From positions 248,001-312,000 of the forward strand of contig NZ_KB907208.1 in assembly GCF_000381885.1 (NCBI RefSeq): DNA of 64,000 bases. Reading direction: 5' to 3'. The stretch comes from Actinomadura atramentaria DSM 43919 (GTDB lineage: Bacteria > Actinomycetota > Actinomycetes > Streptosporangiales > Streptosporangiaceae). Positions 26,764 through 34,780 of this stretch are shown one piece after another. Both the position numbers and the translations under genes were made by a program. A model generated the notes under the pieces. It was not told the DNA's origin and ran no database searches. It saw only the letters and a list, made by a program, of their open reading frames with translations. Each line of letters opens with the position of its first letter. Position 1 is the stretch's first letter.

Positions 26764-27654
26764 ATGGCAGAGCACACGGCGGCGGACGACCACGCGCGCG
26801 CGGCGGAGCTGGCCGCGGCGGCGGGCCGGCTGCTGCTGGGCGTCCGGGACGAGGCCGGGTTCGCCGACGCGCGGGTCCTGAAGGACACCGGCGACCTGCG
26901 GTCGCACGAGTACCTGATGGCGGCGCTGGCGGAGCGGTGTCCGGGCGACGCGGTGCTCTCGGAGGAGGGCCGGGCGTCGGCGGCGGGCAAGCGGTCGCGC
27001 GGCGACGCGGACCGTGCCCCGACCGGCAACACCGGCGACGCCGACCGGCTCGCGGCCGACCGCGTGTGGATCGTCGATCCGCTGGACGGGACGCGGGAGT
27101 TCTCCGAGGAGGGCCGCCCGGACTGGGCCGTCCACGTGGCGCTGTGGGCGAAGGGCGACCTGGCGGCGGGCGCGGTGGCGCTGCCCGCCCGGGACGTGAC
27201 TCTGCACACAGTCGCCGGGGGCGCGGCGGTCAGCGGTCCGGGCGCGGAGCGGTCGCCGCTGCGGGTGCCCGACCCCGCGCCGGGCCGGTTGCGGATCGCG
27301 GTGAGCCGGACGCGTCCGCCGGAGTTCGTCCGCGCCCTCGCGGACGTTCTGGACGCCGAGGTCGAGCTGGTGCCCATCGGTTCGGCGGGCGCGAAGATCT
27401 CCGCGGTGCTGCTGGGCGAGGTGGACGCGTACGTCCACGCGGGCGGCCAGTACGAGTGGGACTCGGCCGCCCCGGCGGCGGTGGCGGTCGCCGCGGGCGC
27501 CCACGCGTCCCGTGTCGACGGGTCTCCGCTGGTCTACAACCGGCCCGACCCGATGTTGCCGGATATCCTGGTGTGCCACCCCTTGTCGGCATCGATGCTG
27601 CTGACCGGCATACGGGACGTGCGCGACGCCCTGCCGGCCGAGCGGCCGCGTTGA
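26764..27654 (+). CDS. cysQ: 3'(2'),5'-bisphosphate nucleotidase (CysQ-like)
   Basis: 296 aa from ATG 26764. An inositol-monophosphatase-fold phosphatase that hydrolyses PAP (and PAPS) to AMP (APS) plus phosphate, preventing PAP build-up after sulfate transfer or reduction. Metal-site motifs are intact: DTGDLRSHEYLM near residue 40 (D/E-rich first motif), VLSEEGR near 62, WIVDPLDGTREF near 100, and the C-terminal WDSAAPAAVAVAAG near 236. An insert around residues 70-97 (Ala/Gly/Asp-rich) separates motifs 1 and 2. It lies directly before cysDN. Confidence 0.92.
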   Translation: MAEHTAADDHARAAELAAAAGRLLLGVRDEAGFADARVLKDTGDLRSHEYLMAALAERCPGDAVLSEEGRASAAGKRSRGDADRAPTGNTGDADRLAADRVWIVDPLDGTREFSEEGRPDWAVHVALWAKGDLAAGAVALPARDVTLHTVAGGAAVSGPGAERSPLRVPDPAPGRLRIAVSRTRPPEFVRALADVLDAEVELVPIGSAGAKISAVLLGEVDAYVHAGGQYEWDSAAPAAVAVAAGAHASRVDGSPLVYNRPDPMLPDILVCHPLSASMLLTGIRDVRDALPAERPR

Positions 27655-27729
27655 CCCCGACGCGAGTCCTCCGACCGGCGGGCGGCCCGACCGGTGCATC
27701 TGCCAGAAAGCGTGGAGAGATCCGAGACC

Positions 27730-28644
27730 ATGCAGCGCTCTGACTATCTGCTGTCCCAGCTGGACGTCCTCGAAGCCGAATCCATCCAGATCATCCGCGA
27801 GGTCGCCGCGGAGTTCGAGCGGCCCGTGCTGCTGTTCTCCGGCGGCAAGGACAGCATCGTGATGCTGCGCCTCGCCCAGAAGGCGTTCTGGCCCGCGCCG
27901 GTCCCGTTCCCCGTCATGCACGTCGACACCGGCCACAACTTCCCCGAGGTGATCGAGTACCGGGACCGGCGGGTCGCGGAGGTCGGCGTCCGGCTGGTGG
28001 TGGCGTCCGTGCAGGAGTCCATCGACGCGGGCCGCGTCGTGGAGGAGACGGGCCGCCGCGCGAGCCGCAACCGGCTGCAGACCACGACGCTGCTGGACGC
28101 GATCGAGGAGCACCGCTTCGACGCGGCGTTCGGCGGCGCGCGCCGCGACGAGGAGAAGGCCCGCGCCAAGGAGCGCGTGGTGTCGTTCCGCGACGAGTTC
28201 GGCCAGTGGGACCCGAAGAACCAGCGGCCCGAGCTGTGGAACCTCTACAACACGCGTATCCGGCAGGGCGAGCACGTCCGGGTGTTCCCGCTGTCGAACT
28301 GGACCGAGCTGGACATCTGGGATTACGTGCGGCGCGAGGAGCTGGAGCTGCCCTCGATCTACTTCGCGCACTCCCGCCGCGTGTTCGAGCGCGACGGGAT
28401 GCTGCTCGCCGACATCTCCTACGCCAACCGCGGCGACGACGAGCCCGCCTTCGAGGCGACCGTCCGGTACCGCACGGTCGGCGACGCGTCCTGCACGGGC
28501 GCGGTGAAGTCGGCGGCGGCGACGCTGGACGAGGTGATCGAGGAGATCGCGGCCACGCGGATCACCGAGCGCGGGCAGACCCGCGCCGACGACCGCGCCA
28601 GCGAGGCCGCGATGGAGGACCGCAAGAAGGAGGGCTACTTCTGA
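27730..28644 (+). CDS. cysD: Sulfate adenylyltransferase subunit 2
   Basis: 304 aa from ATG 27730 (the E. coli protein has 302). GGAGAG lies 11 nt upstream. CysD is the ATP pyrophosphatase half of ATP sulfurylase, making APS from ATP and sulfate. Signatures: the PP-loop VLLFSGGKDSIVMLRLA near residue 35, MHVDTGHNFPEVIEYRD near 63, FGGARRDEEKARAKER near 137, and the C-terminal RYRTVGDASCTGAV with FERDGMLL. Its stop overlaps the cysN start by one base (TGATG), giving tight coupling. Confidence 0.96.
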   Translation: MQRSDYLLSQLDVLEAESIQIIREVAAEFERPVLLFSGGKDSIVMLRLAQKAFWPAPVPFPVMHVDTGHNFPEVIEYRDRRVAEVGVRLVVASVQESIDAGRVVEETGRRASRNRLQTTTLLDAIEEHRFDAAFGGARRDEEKARAKERVVSFRDEFGQWDPKNQRPELWNLYNTRIRQGEHVRVFPLSNWTELDIWDYVRREELELPSIYFAHSRRVFERDGMLLADISYANRGDDEPAFEATVRYRTVGDASCTGAVKSAAATLDEVIEEIAATRITERGQTRADDRASEAAMEDRKKEGYF

Positions 28645-29951
28645 TGGAGGCCACTGCGCCGTCCCCTGCCGCCGCGTCCGGCAAGCAGATGGACATCCTG
28701 CGGTTCGCGACCGCCGGGAGCGTGGACGACGGGAAGTCCACGCTGATCGGCCGGCTGCTGTTCGACTCCAAATCGATCTTCGAGGACCAGCTCGAGTCGG
28801 TGGAGCGCACCAGCGCGGACCGGGGCGAGGAGTACACGAACCTGGCGCTGCTCACCGACGGCCTGCGGGCCGAGCGCGAGCAGGGCATCACGATCGACGT
28901 GGCGTACCGGTACTTCGCGACGCCGCGCCGCAAGTTCATCATCGCCGACACCCCCGGGCACATCCAGTACACCCGGAACATGGTGACGGGCGCGTCCACC
29001 GCCGACCTGGCGATCATCCTGGTGGACGCCCGCAAGGGCATCCTGGAGCAGTCGCGGCGGCACGCGTTCCTGACGACGCTGCTGAAGGTCCCGCACCTGG
29101 TCGTCGCGGTTAACAAGATGGACCTGGTCGGCTACGACCGCGAGGTCTACGAGCGCATCGTGGACGAGTTCACCGCGTTCGCCTCCAAGCTGGAGGTCAC
29201 CGACCTGACGTTCGTGCCGCTGTCGGCGCTGCACGGCGACAACGTGGTGGAGCGGTCGGTGAACATGCCCTGGTACGAGGGGCCGTCGCTGCTGCACCAC
29301 CTGGAGCACGTCCACATCGCGTCCGACCGCAACCTCATCGACGTGCGGTTCCCGGTGCAGTACGTGATCCGCCCGCACGCGTCCACCGACCCCGAACTGC
29401 ACGACTACCGGGGCTACGCGGGGCAGGTCGCGGGCGGCGTGCTGAAGCCGGGCGACGAGGTCGTCCACCTGCCGTCCGGGCTGACGACGACGATCACGCA
29501 CATCGACGGGCCGAACGGGCCGGTCGACGAGGCGTTCCCGCCGATGTCGGTGACGCTGCGGCTCGCCGACGAGATCGACATCTCGCGCGGCGACATGATC
29601 GCCCGGCCGAACAACCGGCCGGAGTCCGCGCAGGACCTCGACGCGATGGTCTGCTGGATGACGCCGGACCGCCCGCTGTCGCCGCGCATGAAGCTCGTGC
29701 TGAAGCACACGACGCGGACCGCCAAGGCGATGGTGAAGACGCTGAACTACCGCCTGGACGTCAACACGCTGCACCGCGACGAGTCCGCGCCGTCCCTCGG
29801 GCTGAACGAGATCGGCCGCGTCTCGCTGCGCGTCACCCAGCCGCTGTTCGTGGACGACTACGGCCGCAACCGCCTGACCGGCGGCTTCATCCTGATCGAC
29901 GAGGCGACGAACAACACGGTCGGCGCGGGCATGATCCTCGGCGCGAAGTAG
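28644..29951 (+). CDS. cysN: Sulfate adenylyltransferase subunit 1 (GTPase)
   Basis: 435 aa from ATG 28644. This EF-Tu-like GTPase drives APS formation by CysD. G1 is AGSVDDGKSTLIG near residue 23, G2 EREQGITIDVAYRY near 75, G3 DTPGHIQYTRNM near 100, and G4 NKMD near 157; two beta-barrel domains follow to the end. It is the stand-alone form: the C-terminal APS kinase of mycobacterial CysNC is absent, and an APS kinase is instead encoded at 50257. Confidence 0.96.
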   Translation: MEATAPSPAAASGKQMDILRFATAGSVDDGKSTLIGRLLFDSKSIFEDQLESVERTSADRGEEYTNLALLTDGLRAEREQGITIDVAYRYFATPRRKFIIADTPGHIQYTRNMVTGASTADLAIILVDARKGILEQSRRHAFLTTLLKVPHLVVAVNKMDLVGYDREVYERIVDEFTAFASKLEVTDLTFVPLSALHGDNVVERSVNMPWYEGPSLLHHLEHVHIASDRNLIDVRFPVQYVIRPHASTDPELHDYRGYAGQVAGGVLKPGDEVVHLPSGLTTTITHIDGPNGPVDEAFPPMSVTLRLADEIDISRGDMIARPNNRPESAQDLDAMVCWMTPDRPLSPRMKLVLKHTTRTAKAMVKTLNYRLDVNTLHRDESAPSLGLNEIGRVSLRVTQPLFVDDYGRNRLTGGFILIDEATNNTVGAGMILGAK

Positions 29952-29977
29952 TCCGGCCCGTCGGGCGAGTTGGCTCC

Positions 29978-30027
29978 GGGTGGCCGTTATGCCGGTAAGG
30001 TTGGCCCCGCACCGGCACCGGCCACCC
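29978..30027 (+). promoter_or_regulatory. Hairpin in front of the rmlA operon
   Basis: GGGTGGCCG (29978-29986) pairs perfectly with 30019-30027 across a 32-nt loop that contains TAAGGT (29996-30001), a possible -10. It could be a cysN terminator or a leader structure. Confidence 0.35.
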
Positions 30028-30038
30028 GTGGAGCCCCC

Positions 30039-30104
30039 ATGATCCAGAACCTCCCCCCGGACCGCGCGGGCCGCGTCGGCCGGGCGAAGGCGTCCGCGCG
30101 ATGA
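30039..30104 (+). CDS. 21-aa leader ORF overlapping the rmlA start
   Basis: ATG 30039 has GGAG 5 nt upstream and reads MIQNLPPDRAGRVGRAKASAR before a TGA that overlaps the rmlA ATG (ATGA at 30101-30104). The rmlA start has no obvious ribosome site of its own, so rmlA may be translated by coupling to this leader. It may also be a chance ORF. Confidence 0.35.
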   Translation: MIQNLPPDRAGRVGRAKASAR

Positions 30105-31168
30105 AGGCGCTGCTGCTGGCGGGCGGTTCCGGGTCGCGGCTCCGGCCGATCACGCACACCTCGGCGAAGCAACTCGTCCCGGTGGCGAACAAGCCGGTGA
30201 TGTTCTACGGGCTGGAGGCGCTGCGCGACGCGGGCGTCCGCGAGGTCGGAATCATCGTCGGCGACACCGCCGCCGAGATCGAGGCGGCGGTGGGCGACGG
30301 CTCCGCGTTCGGCCTCGACGTCACCTACCTGCGCCAGGAGGCGCCGCTCGGGCTCGCGCACGCGGTGCTGATCGCCCGCGACTACCTCGGCGACGACGAC
30401 TTCGTCATGTACCTCGGCGACAACTTCGTCGTCGGCGGCATCGCCGACCTCGTCGAGCGGTTCCGCGCGGAGCGGCCCCACGCGCAGATCATGCTGACCC
30501 GCGTGTCGGACCCGCGCGCGTTCGGCGTCGCCGAGCTGGACGCCGACGGCCGCGTCGTCGGGCTGGAGGAGAAGCCGAGCGAGCCCAAGAGCGACCTCGC
30601 GCTCGTCGGCGTGTACCTGTTCGGGCCCGCCGTCCACGACGCGGTGGCGCGGCTCAAGCCGTCCGCGCGCGGCGAGCTGGAGATCACCGACGCGATCCAG
30701 TGGCTGATCGACGACGGCCGCCGGGTGGAGTCCACGGTCATCACCGGTTACTGGAAGGACACCGGTAACGTCACCGACATGCTCGAAGTGAACCGGCTCG
30801 TGCTGGAGGGTGTGGAACCGCGCGTCCGCGGCGAGGTCGACGCGGCCAGCGAGCTGATCGGCCGGGTCGTGGTGGAGGGGGGCGCGTCGGTGGCGCGCTC
30901 GCGGATCGTCGGCCCCGCCGTCATCGGCGCGGGGACGCGCATCCGCGACTCCTACGTCGGCCCGTTCACCTCGGTCGACCGGGACTGCGCGATCGACCGC
31001 AGCGAGATCGAGTACTCGATCGTGCTGCGCGGCGCGTCCATCGACGGGGTCGGGCGCATCGAGTGCTCGCTCATCGGCCGGGAGGCGCGGGTGACGCCCG
31101 CGCCGCCGGTGCCGCGCGCGCACCGGCTCGTCCTCGGCGACCACAGCACCGTGCAGGTGAGCCGGTGA
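30101..31168 (+). CDS. rmlA: Glucose-1-phosphate thymidylyltransferase, long form
   Basis: 355 aa from ATG 30101. It makes dTDP-glucose, the first step to dTDP-L-rhamnose. Signatures: LLLAGGSGSRLRPITHT near residue 5, the metal motif YLGDNFV near 105, EEKPSEPKSDLALVGVYLF near 163 and YWKDTGN near 220. The C-terminal about 110 residues form a left-handed beta-helix (VGPAVIGAGTRIRDSYVGP), so it is the StrD-like long form rather than the 290-residue RmlA of enterobacteria. The stop overlaps the rmlB start by 4 nt. Confidence 0.93.
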   Translation: MKALLLAGGSGSRLRPITHTSAKQLVPVANKPVMFYGLEALRDAGVREVGIIVGDTAAEIEAAVGDGSAFGLDVTYLRQEAPLGLAHAVLIARDYLGDDDFVMYLGDNFVVGGIADLVERFRAERPHAQIMLTRVSDPRAFGVAELDADGRVVGLEEKPSEPKSDLALVGVYLFGPAVHDAVARLKPSARGELEITDAIQWLIDDGRRVESTVITGYWKDTGNVTDMLEVNRLVLEGVEPRVRGEVDAASELIGRVVVEGGASVARSRIVGPAVIGAGTRIRDSYVGPFTSVDRDCAIDRSEIEYSIVLRGASIDGVGRIECSLIGREARVTPAPPVPRAHRLVLGDHSTVQVSR

Positions 31169-32127
31169 ACCGCGTCCTGGTCACCGGCGGAGCCGGGTTC
31201 ATCGGCTCGCAGTACGTGCGCGACCTCGTCGCCGAGGGGTCGGCGGAGGTCACCGTCCTCGACAAGCTCACCTACGCGGGGAACCTCGCCAACCTCGCGC
31301 CCGTCGAGGGCCGGTACCGGTTCGTGCGGGGCGACGTCTGCGACGCGGAGCTGGTCCGCGAGGCGGTGCGCGGGCACGACGTCGTGGTGAACTTCGCGGC
31401 CGAGTCGCACGTCGACCGGTCCATCGCGAGCGCCGGGGAGTTCGTCCGCACCAACGTGCAGGGCGTGCAGGTCCTCATGCAGGCGTGCCTGGACGCCGGG
31501 GTCGGCCGGGTCGTGCAGGTCTCCACCGACGAGGTGTACGGCAGCATCGAGCACGGCTCGTGGGACGAGGACACCCCGCTGGCCCCCAACTCCCCGTACT
31601 CGGCGGCCAAGGCGGGCGGCGACCTCGTCGCCCTGGCGTACTTCCGCACGCACGGGCTGCCCGTCTCGATCACCCGCTGCGGCAACAACTACGGGCCGTA
31701 CCAGTTCCCCGAGAAGGTCATCCCGCTGTTCGTCACGAACCTCATGGACGGCACGACGGTCCCGCTGTACGGCGACGGCGGGAACGTGCGGGACTGGATC
31801 CACGTCACCGACCACTGCCGCGGCATCCGGCTCGTCGCCGAGCGCGGCGAGCCCGGCGCGGTCTACCACGTCGCGGGCACCGCCGAGCTGACGAACCTGC
31901 AGCTCACCGAGCGGCTGCTGGCCGCGTGCGGCGCGGGCTGGGACCGCGTCGAGCGCGTCACCGACCGCAAGGGCCACGACCGGCGGTACTCGCTGTCGGA
32001 CGCGCGGCTGCGCGCCCTCGGCTACGCGCCGCGCGTGGCGTTCGAGGACGGCCTGGCCGACACCGTCCGCTGGTACGAGGAGAACCGGGCCTGGTGGGAA
32101 CCGCTGCGCGCCGGGAGCGTCCGTTGA
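31165..32127 (+). CDS. rmlB: dTDP-glucose 4,6-dehydratase
   Basis: 320 aa from GTG 31165. Extended short-chain dehydrogenase with the NAD-binding VTGGAGFIGSQYV at 5-17, LTYAGNLANL near 34, AAESHVDRS near 80, catalytic TDEVYGS near 118 and YSAAKAGGD (Tyr/Lys pair) near 145, and RCGNNYGPYQFPEK near 170. It converts dTDP-glucose to dTDP-4-keto-6-deoxyglucose. It overlaps rmlA and rmlD by 4 nt on each side. Confidence 0.96.
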   Translation: MNRVLVTGGAGFIGSQYVRDLVAEGSAEVTVLDKLTYAGNLANLAPVEGRYRFVRGDVCDAELVREAVRGHDVVVNFAAESHVDRSIASAGEFVRTNVQGVQVLMQACLDAGVGRVVQVSTDEVYGSIEHGSWDEDTPLAPNSPYSAAKAGGDLVALAYFRTHGLPVSITRCGNNYGPYQFPEKVIPLFVTNLMDGTTVPLYGDGGNVRDWIHVTDHCRGIRLVAERGEPGAVYHVAGTAELTNLQLTERLLAACGAGWDRVERVTDRKGHDRRYSLSDARLRALGYAPRVAFEDGLADTVRWYEENRAWWEPLRAGSVR

Positions 32128-32975
32128 TCTGGCTGGTCACCGGTGCGGGCGGGATGCTCGGGACCGAACTGTGCGTGCGGCTGCGGGAGCGCGGCGCGAA
32201 GGTCGTCGCGGTGACGCGCGCCGAACTCGACCTGCGCGACGCCGCCGCCACCGCCGCCGCCGTCCGCCGCCACGGCCCCGACGTCGTGGTGAACTGCGCC
32301 GCGTGGACGGCCGTGGACGCCGCCGAGGCCGCCGAGGACGCGGCGCTCGCGGTCAACGGCACCGCCGTCGCGGCCCTCGCCGCCGTCTGCGCCGACACCG
32401 GCGCGACGCTCGTCCAGCCCTCCACCGACTACGTGTTCGCCGGGACGGCCGATGAGCCGTACCGGGAGGACGCCCCGACCGCGCCGGTCAACGCCTACGG
32501 GCGCACCAAGCTCGCGGGCGAGCGGGCCGTCCTGGCGACCGGGCGCGGCCACGTCGTGCGCACCGCGTGGCTGTACGGCGCGCACGGGCCGAACTTCGTC
32601 CGGACCATCGCGGGCCTCGCCGCGACCCGGCCGACCGTGGACGTCGTCGACGACCAGGTCGGCCAGCCCACCTGGACCGGCGACCTCGCCGACCGGATCA
32701 TCGACCTCGCCGGATCGTCCGCTCCCCCCGGGATCTATCACGGCACCAACGCGGGTCGGGCCACCTGGTTCGACCTGGCCCGCGAAGTCTTCGCGCTCCT
32801 CGGTGCGGACCCCGGCAGGGTCCGCCCCGTCACCTCGGACGGCTTCGTCCGCCCCGCCCCCCGCCCCGCCTACAGCGTGCTCGGCCATGACGGCTGGGCC
32901 GCTACCGGTCTGCCCCCGATGCGGGACTGGCGTGCCGCCCTGCACGCCGCCTGGCCGGTGCTCGGCGTGCCTTGA
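32124..32975 (+). CDS. rmlD: dTDP-4-dehydrorhamnose reductase
   Basis: 283 aa from TTG 32124, overlapping the rmlB stop. It reduces the 4-keto sugar to dTDP-L-rhamnose. Signatures: VTGAGGMLGTEL near residue 5, NCAAWTAVDAAE near 59, the catalytic QPSTDYVFAG near 98, YGRTKLAGE near 127 and VRTAWLYG near 147. It is convergent with rmlC, with 32 bp between stops. Confidence 0.95.
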   Translation: MIWLVTGAGGMLGTELCVRLRERGAKVVAVTRAELDLRDAAATAAAVRRHGPDVVVNCAAWTAVDAAEAAEDAALAVNGTAVAALAAVCADTGATLVQPSTDYVFAGTADEPYREDAPTAPVNAYGRTKLAGERAVLATGRGHVVRTAWLYGAHGPNFVRTIAGLAATRPTVDVVDDQVGQPTWTGDLADRIIDLAGSSAPPGIYHGTNAGRATWFDLAREVFALLGADPGRVRPVTSDGFVRPAPRPAYSVLGHDGWAATGLPPMRDWRAALHAAWPVLGVP

Positions 32976-33007
32976 GCACCGCCGCGGGGCGGCGCGCGTC
33001 CGACGGG

Positions 33008-33604
33008 TCAGCGGGCGCCGAGTTCGGCCCGGTACCGTTCGCAGGCCGCGTGGTCGGGCAGGAGCCCGGCGGCGCGGGCATCGGCGAGCGACGGCGCGGC
33101 CGCGTCCTTCGCCGACAGGACCGGCGCGACGTCGGCGGCCCACTCGATGCCGAGCGCGGGGTCGAGCGGGTCGATGCCGTGCTCGCGGCCCGGCGCGTAC
33201 GGCGCGGAGCACAGGTAGACGACGGTGGCGTCGTCGGTCAGCGCCTGGAAGGCGTGGCCGAGGCCCTCCGCGAGGTAGACGCAGTCGCGGTTGTCCTCGT
33301 CGAGCCGGGCGACGGCGTGCTCGCCGAACGTCGGCGAGCCGACGCGCAGGTCGACGGCCACGTCGAGGATCGCGCCGCGCACGCAGCTCACGTACTTGGC
33401 CTGGCCGGGCGGGACGTCGGCGAAGTGGACGCCGCGCACGACGCCCCGGGCCGACACCGAGCAGTTGGCCTGCGCGAGGCCGAACCGGTGCCCGATCCGC
33501 TCCCGCAGGGCGTCGCCCTGGAACCACTCGTGGAAGGACCCCCGGTTATCGCCGTGGACACGGGGAGAGAACAGGAACGCGCCGTCGACGCTGAGCGGGA
33601 TCAC
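33008..33604 (-). CDS. rmlC: dTDP-4-dehydrorhamnose 3,5-epimerase
   Basis: 198 aa from GTG 33604; no clear ribosome site is visible. It epimerises C3 and C5 of the keto sugar before RmlD. The cupin motifs are present: RGSFHEWFQ near 28, LAQANCSVSARGVVRGVHF near 48 (with the catalytic His in RGVHF), KYVSCVRGAILDVAVDLR, LGHAFQAL near 122 and TVVYLCSAPYAPGREHGIDPLDP. It is on the opposite strand to rmlABD, so it has its own promoter. Its first 50 bp overlap the most upstream start of the gene at 33554. Confidence 0.94.
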   Translation of the reverse strand: MIPLSVDGAFLFSPRVHGDNRGSFHEWFQGDALRERIGHRFGLAQANCSVSARGVVRGVHFADVPPGQAKYVSCVRGAILDVAVDLRVGSPTFGEHAVARLDEDNRDCVYLAEGLGHAFQALTDDATVVYLCSAPYAPGREHGIDPLDPALGIEWAADVAPVLSAKDAAAPSLADARAAGLLPDHAACERYRAELGAR

Positions 33605-34780
33605 GAGCGCAAGAATGCCACAAGCCGCGTCGCGGGACGTCTTCGGCGATTCCCGGCCGGTGCCCGCCGCGGCCGGGCCGCGTGCGCGGCGGCGGCCGCC
33701 GCGCTGCTCGCCGTCGCGGCCGGGGCGTCGCCCGCCCTGGCCGCGCCCGTGCGACCGCCCGTGCGACAGCCCGTGCCGTTGACCGCGCCGGGAGTCGCGC
33801 CGACGCCGGGCGGGACGAGCCCGCGGTCCACGCCGACCGCCCCGGGCACGCCCGCGCCGACGACGACGCCGTCGGTGGCCGCGTCGTTCCGGCCCGCCGA
33901 CCCCCGCGTGCGGGGCCTGGCCGGGATCGCGCCGAGCGTCGGGCACGACGGCGTGTGGTGGGCCCTCGCCGGGACGGCGGGCGCGCCACGGCTGTACGCC
34001 CTCGGCCCGGATGGCCGCACCCGCGCCGTCTACGCGCTGTCCGGCGTCCCCGCCGGGGTCGCGCTGGACGCCCTGACCGCCGCCCGCGACGACGCGCGCG
34101 GCCCGCGCCTTTACCTGGCCGACCTCAGCCAGCCGCGCGGCACGATCGGGATGTACGAGGTCGTCGAGCCCACCGCGCTGAAGAGCGGCACGCTGCCCGT
34201 CCGCAAGCGCACGGTGCGGTACCCCGACGGCGCGCACGCCGCCGGGACGCTGCTGTCGGACCCGCGCGACGGGCGCGTCTACGTCCTGGCGCGGACGGCC
34301 CGCGCCACCGCCCTGTACGCGCTGCCGGGCGCGCTCGGCCCGCAGGTCAACGACCTCACCCGGATGCGCGTCCTGGCGTTCCGGGCGCTCGGCGCGGGAA
34401 TGACCGCGCAGGGCCGCGTCGTGCTGCGCACGGCCGCCGACGTGCGGGTCCTGGCGAGCGTGCGCGGCGACGTCGAGCACGTGCTGCGGGTCCGGGTCCC
34501 GGCGGCGCACTTCGCTCTGGACGCGGCCGGGGAGCGCGCGGTCTTCGCGAGCGCGGGCGCGCGGCCGGTGTTCCGGTCCGTGGCGCTCCCCGCGGCCGCG
34601 GGCGGCGACGCGCCGGTCCGCCCCGACGGGGGCACCGGCCGGCCGGTGCCCGTCCCGGGCCGCCCGGCGCTGCCCGGCGGGCCGCTCGGCACCGCCGCGC
34701 TCGGCGGGCTCGCGCTGCTAGGCGCGCTGAGCCTGGGACTCGGGCTGCGGAACCGGCGGCGCGTCCGGCGGCGGCACTGA
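33554..34780 (+). CDS. Secreted/membrane-anchored protein, beta-propeller-like, function unknown
   Basis: Up to 408 aa; the only in-frame start is GTG 33554, overlapping rmlC, and there is no later ATG/GTG/TTG before the signal peptide. Residues about 35-63 are basic then hydrophobic and end ASPALAAPV, a signal peptide. A Pro/Thr-rich linker follows (about 64-115), then a 240-residue domain with repeated strands (HDGVWWALAGTAGAPRLYAL, GPRLYLADLSQP, GRVYVLARTARA) like a small beta-propeller. A Gly/Pro stretch and a single C-terminal helix with RNRRRVRRRH would anchor it in the membrane. No family recognised. The 3' end overlaps the convergent Wzy-like gene by 63 bp. Confidence 0.6.
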   Translation: MDTGREQERAVDAERDHERKNATSRVAGRLRRFPAGARRGRAACAAAAAALLAVAAGASPALAAPVRPPVRQPVPLTAPGVAPTPGGTSPRSTPTAPGTPAPTTTPSVAASFRPADPRVRGLAGIAPSVGHDGVWWALAGTAGAPRLYALGPDGRTRAVYALSGVPAGVALDALTAARDDARGPRLYLADLSQPRGTIGMYEVVEPTALKSGTLPVRKRTVRYPDGAHAAGTLLSDPRDGRVYVLARTARATALYALPGALGPQVNDLTRMRVLAFRALGAGMTAQGRVVLRTAADVRVLASVRGDVEHVLRVRVPAAHFALDAAGERAVFASAGARPVFRSVALPAAAGGDAPVRPDGGTGRPVPVPGRPALPGGPLGTAALGGLALLGALSLGLGLRNRRRVRRRH

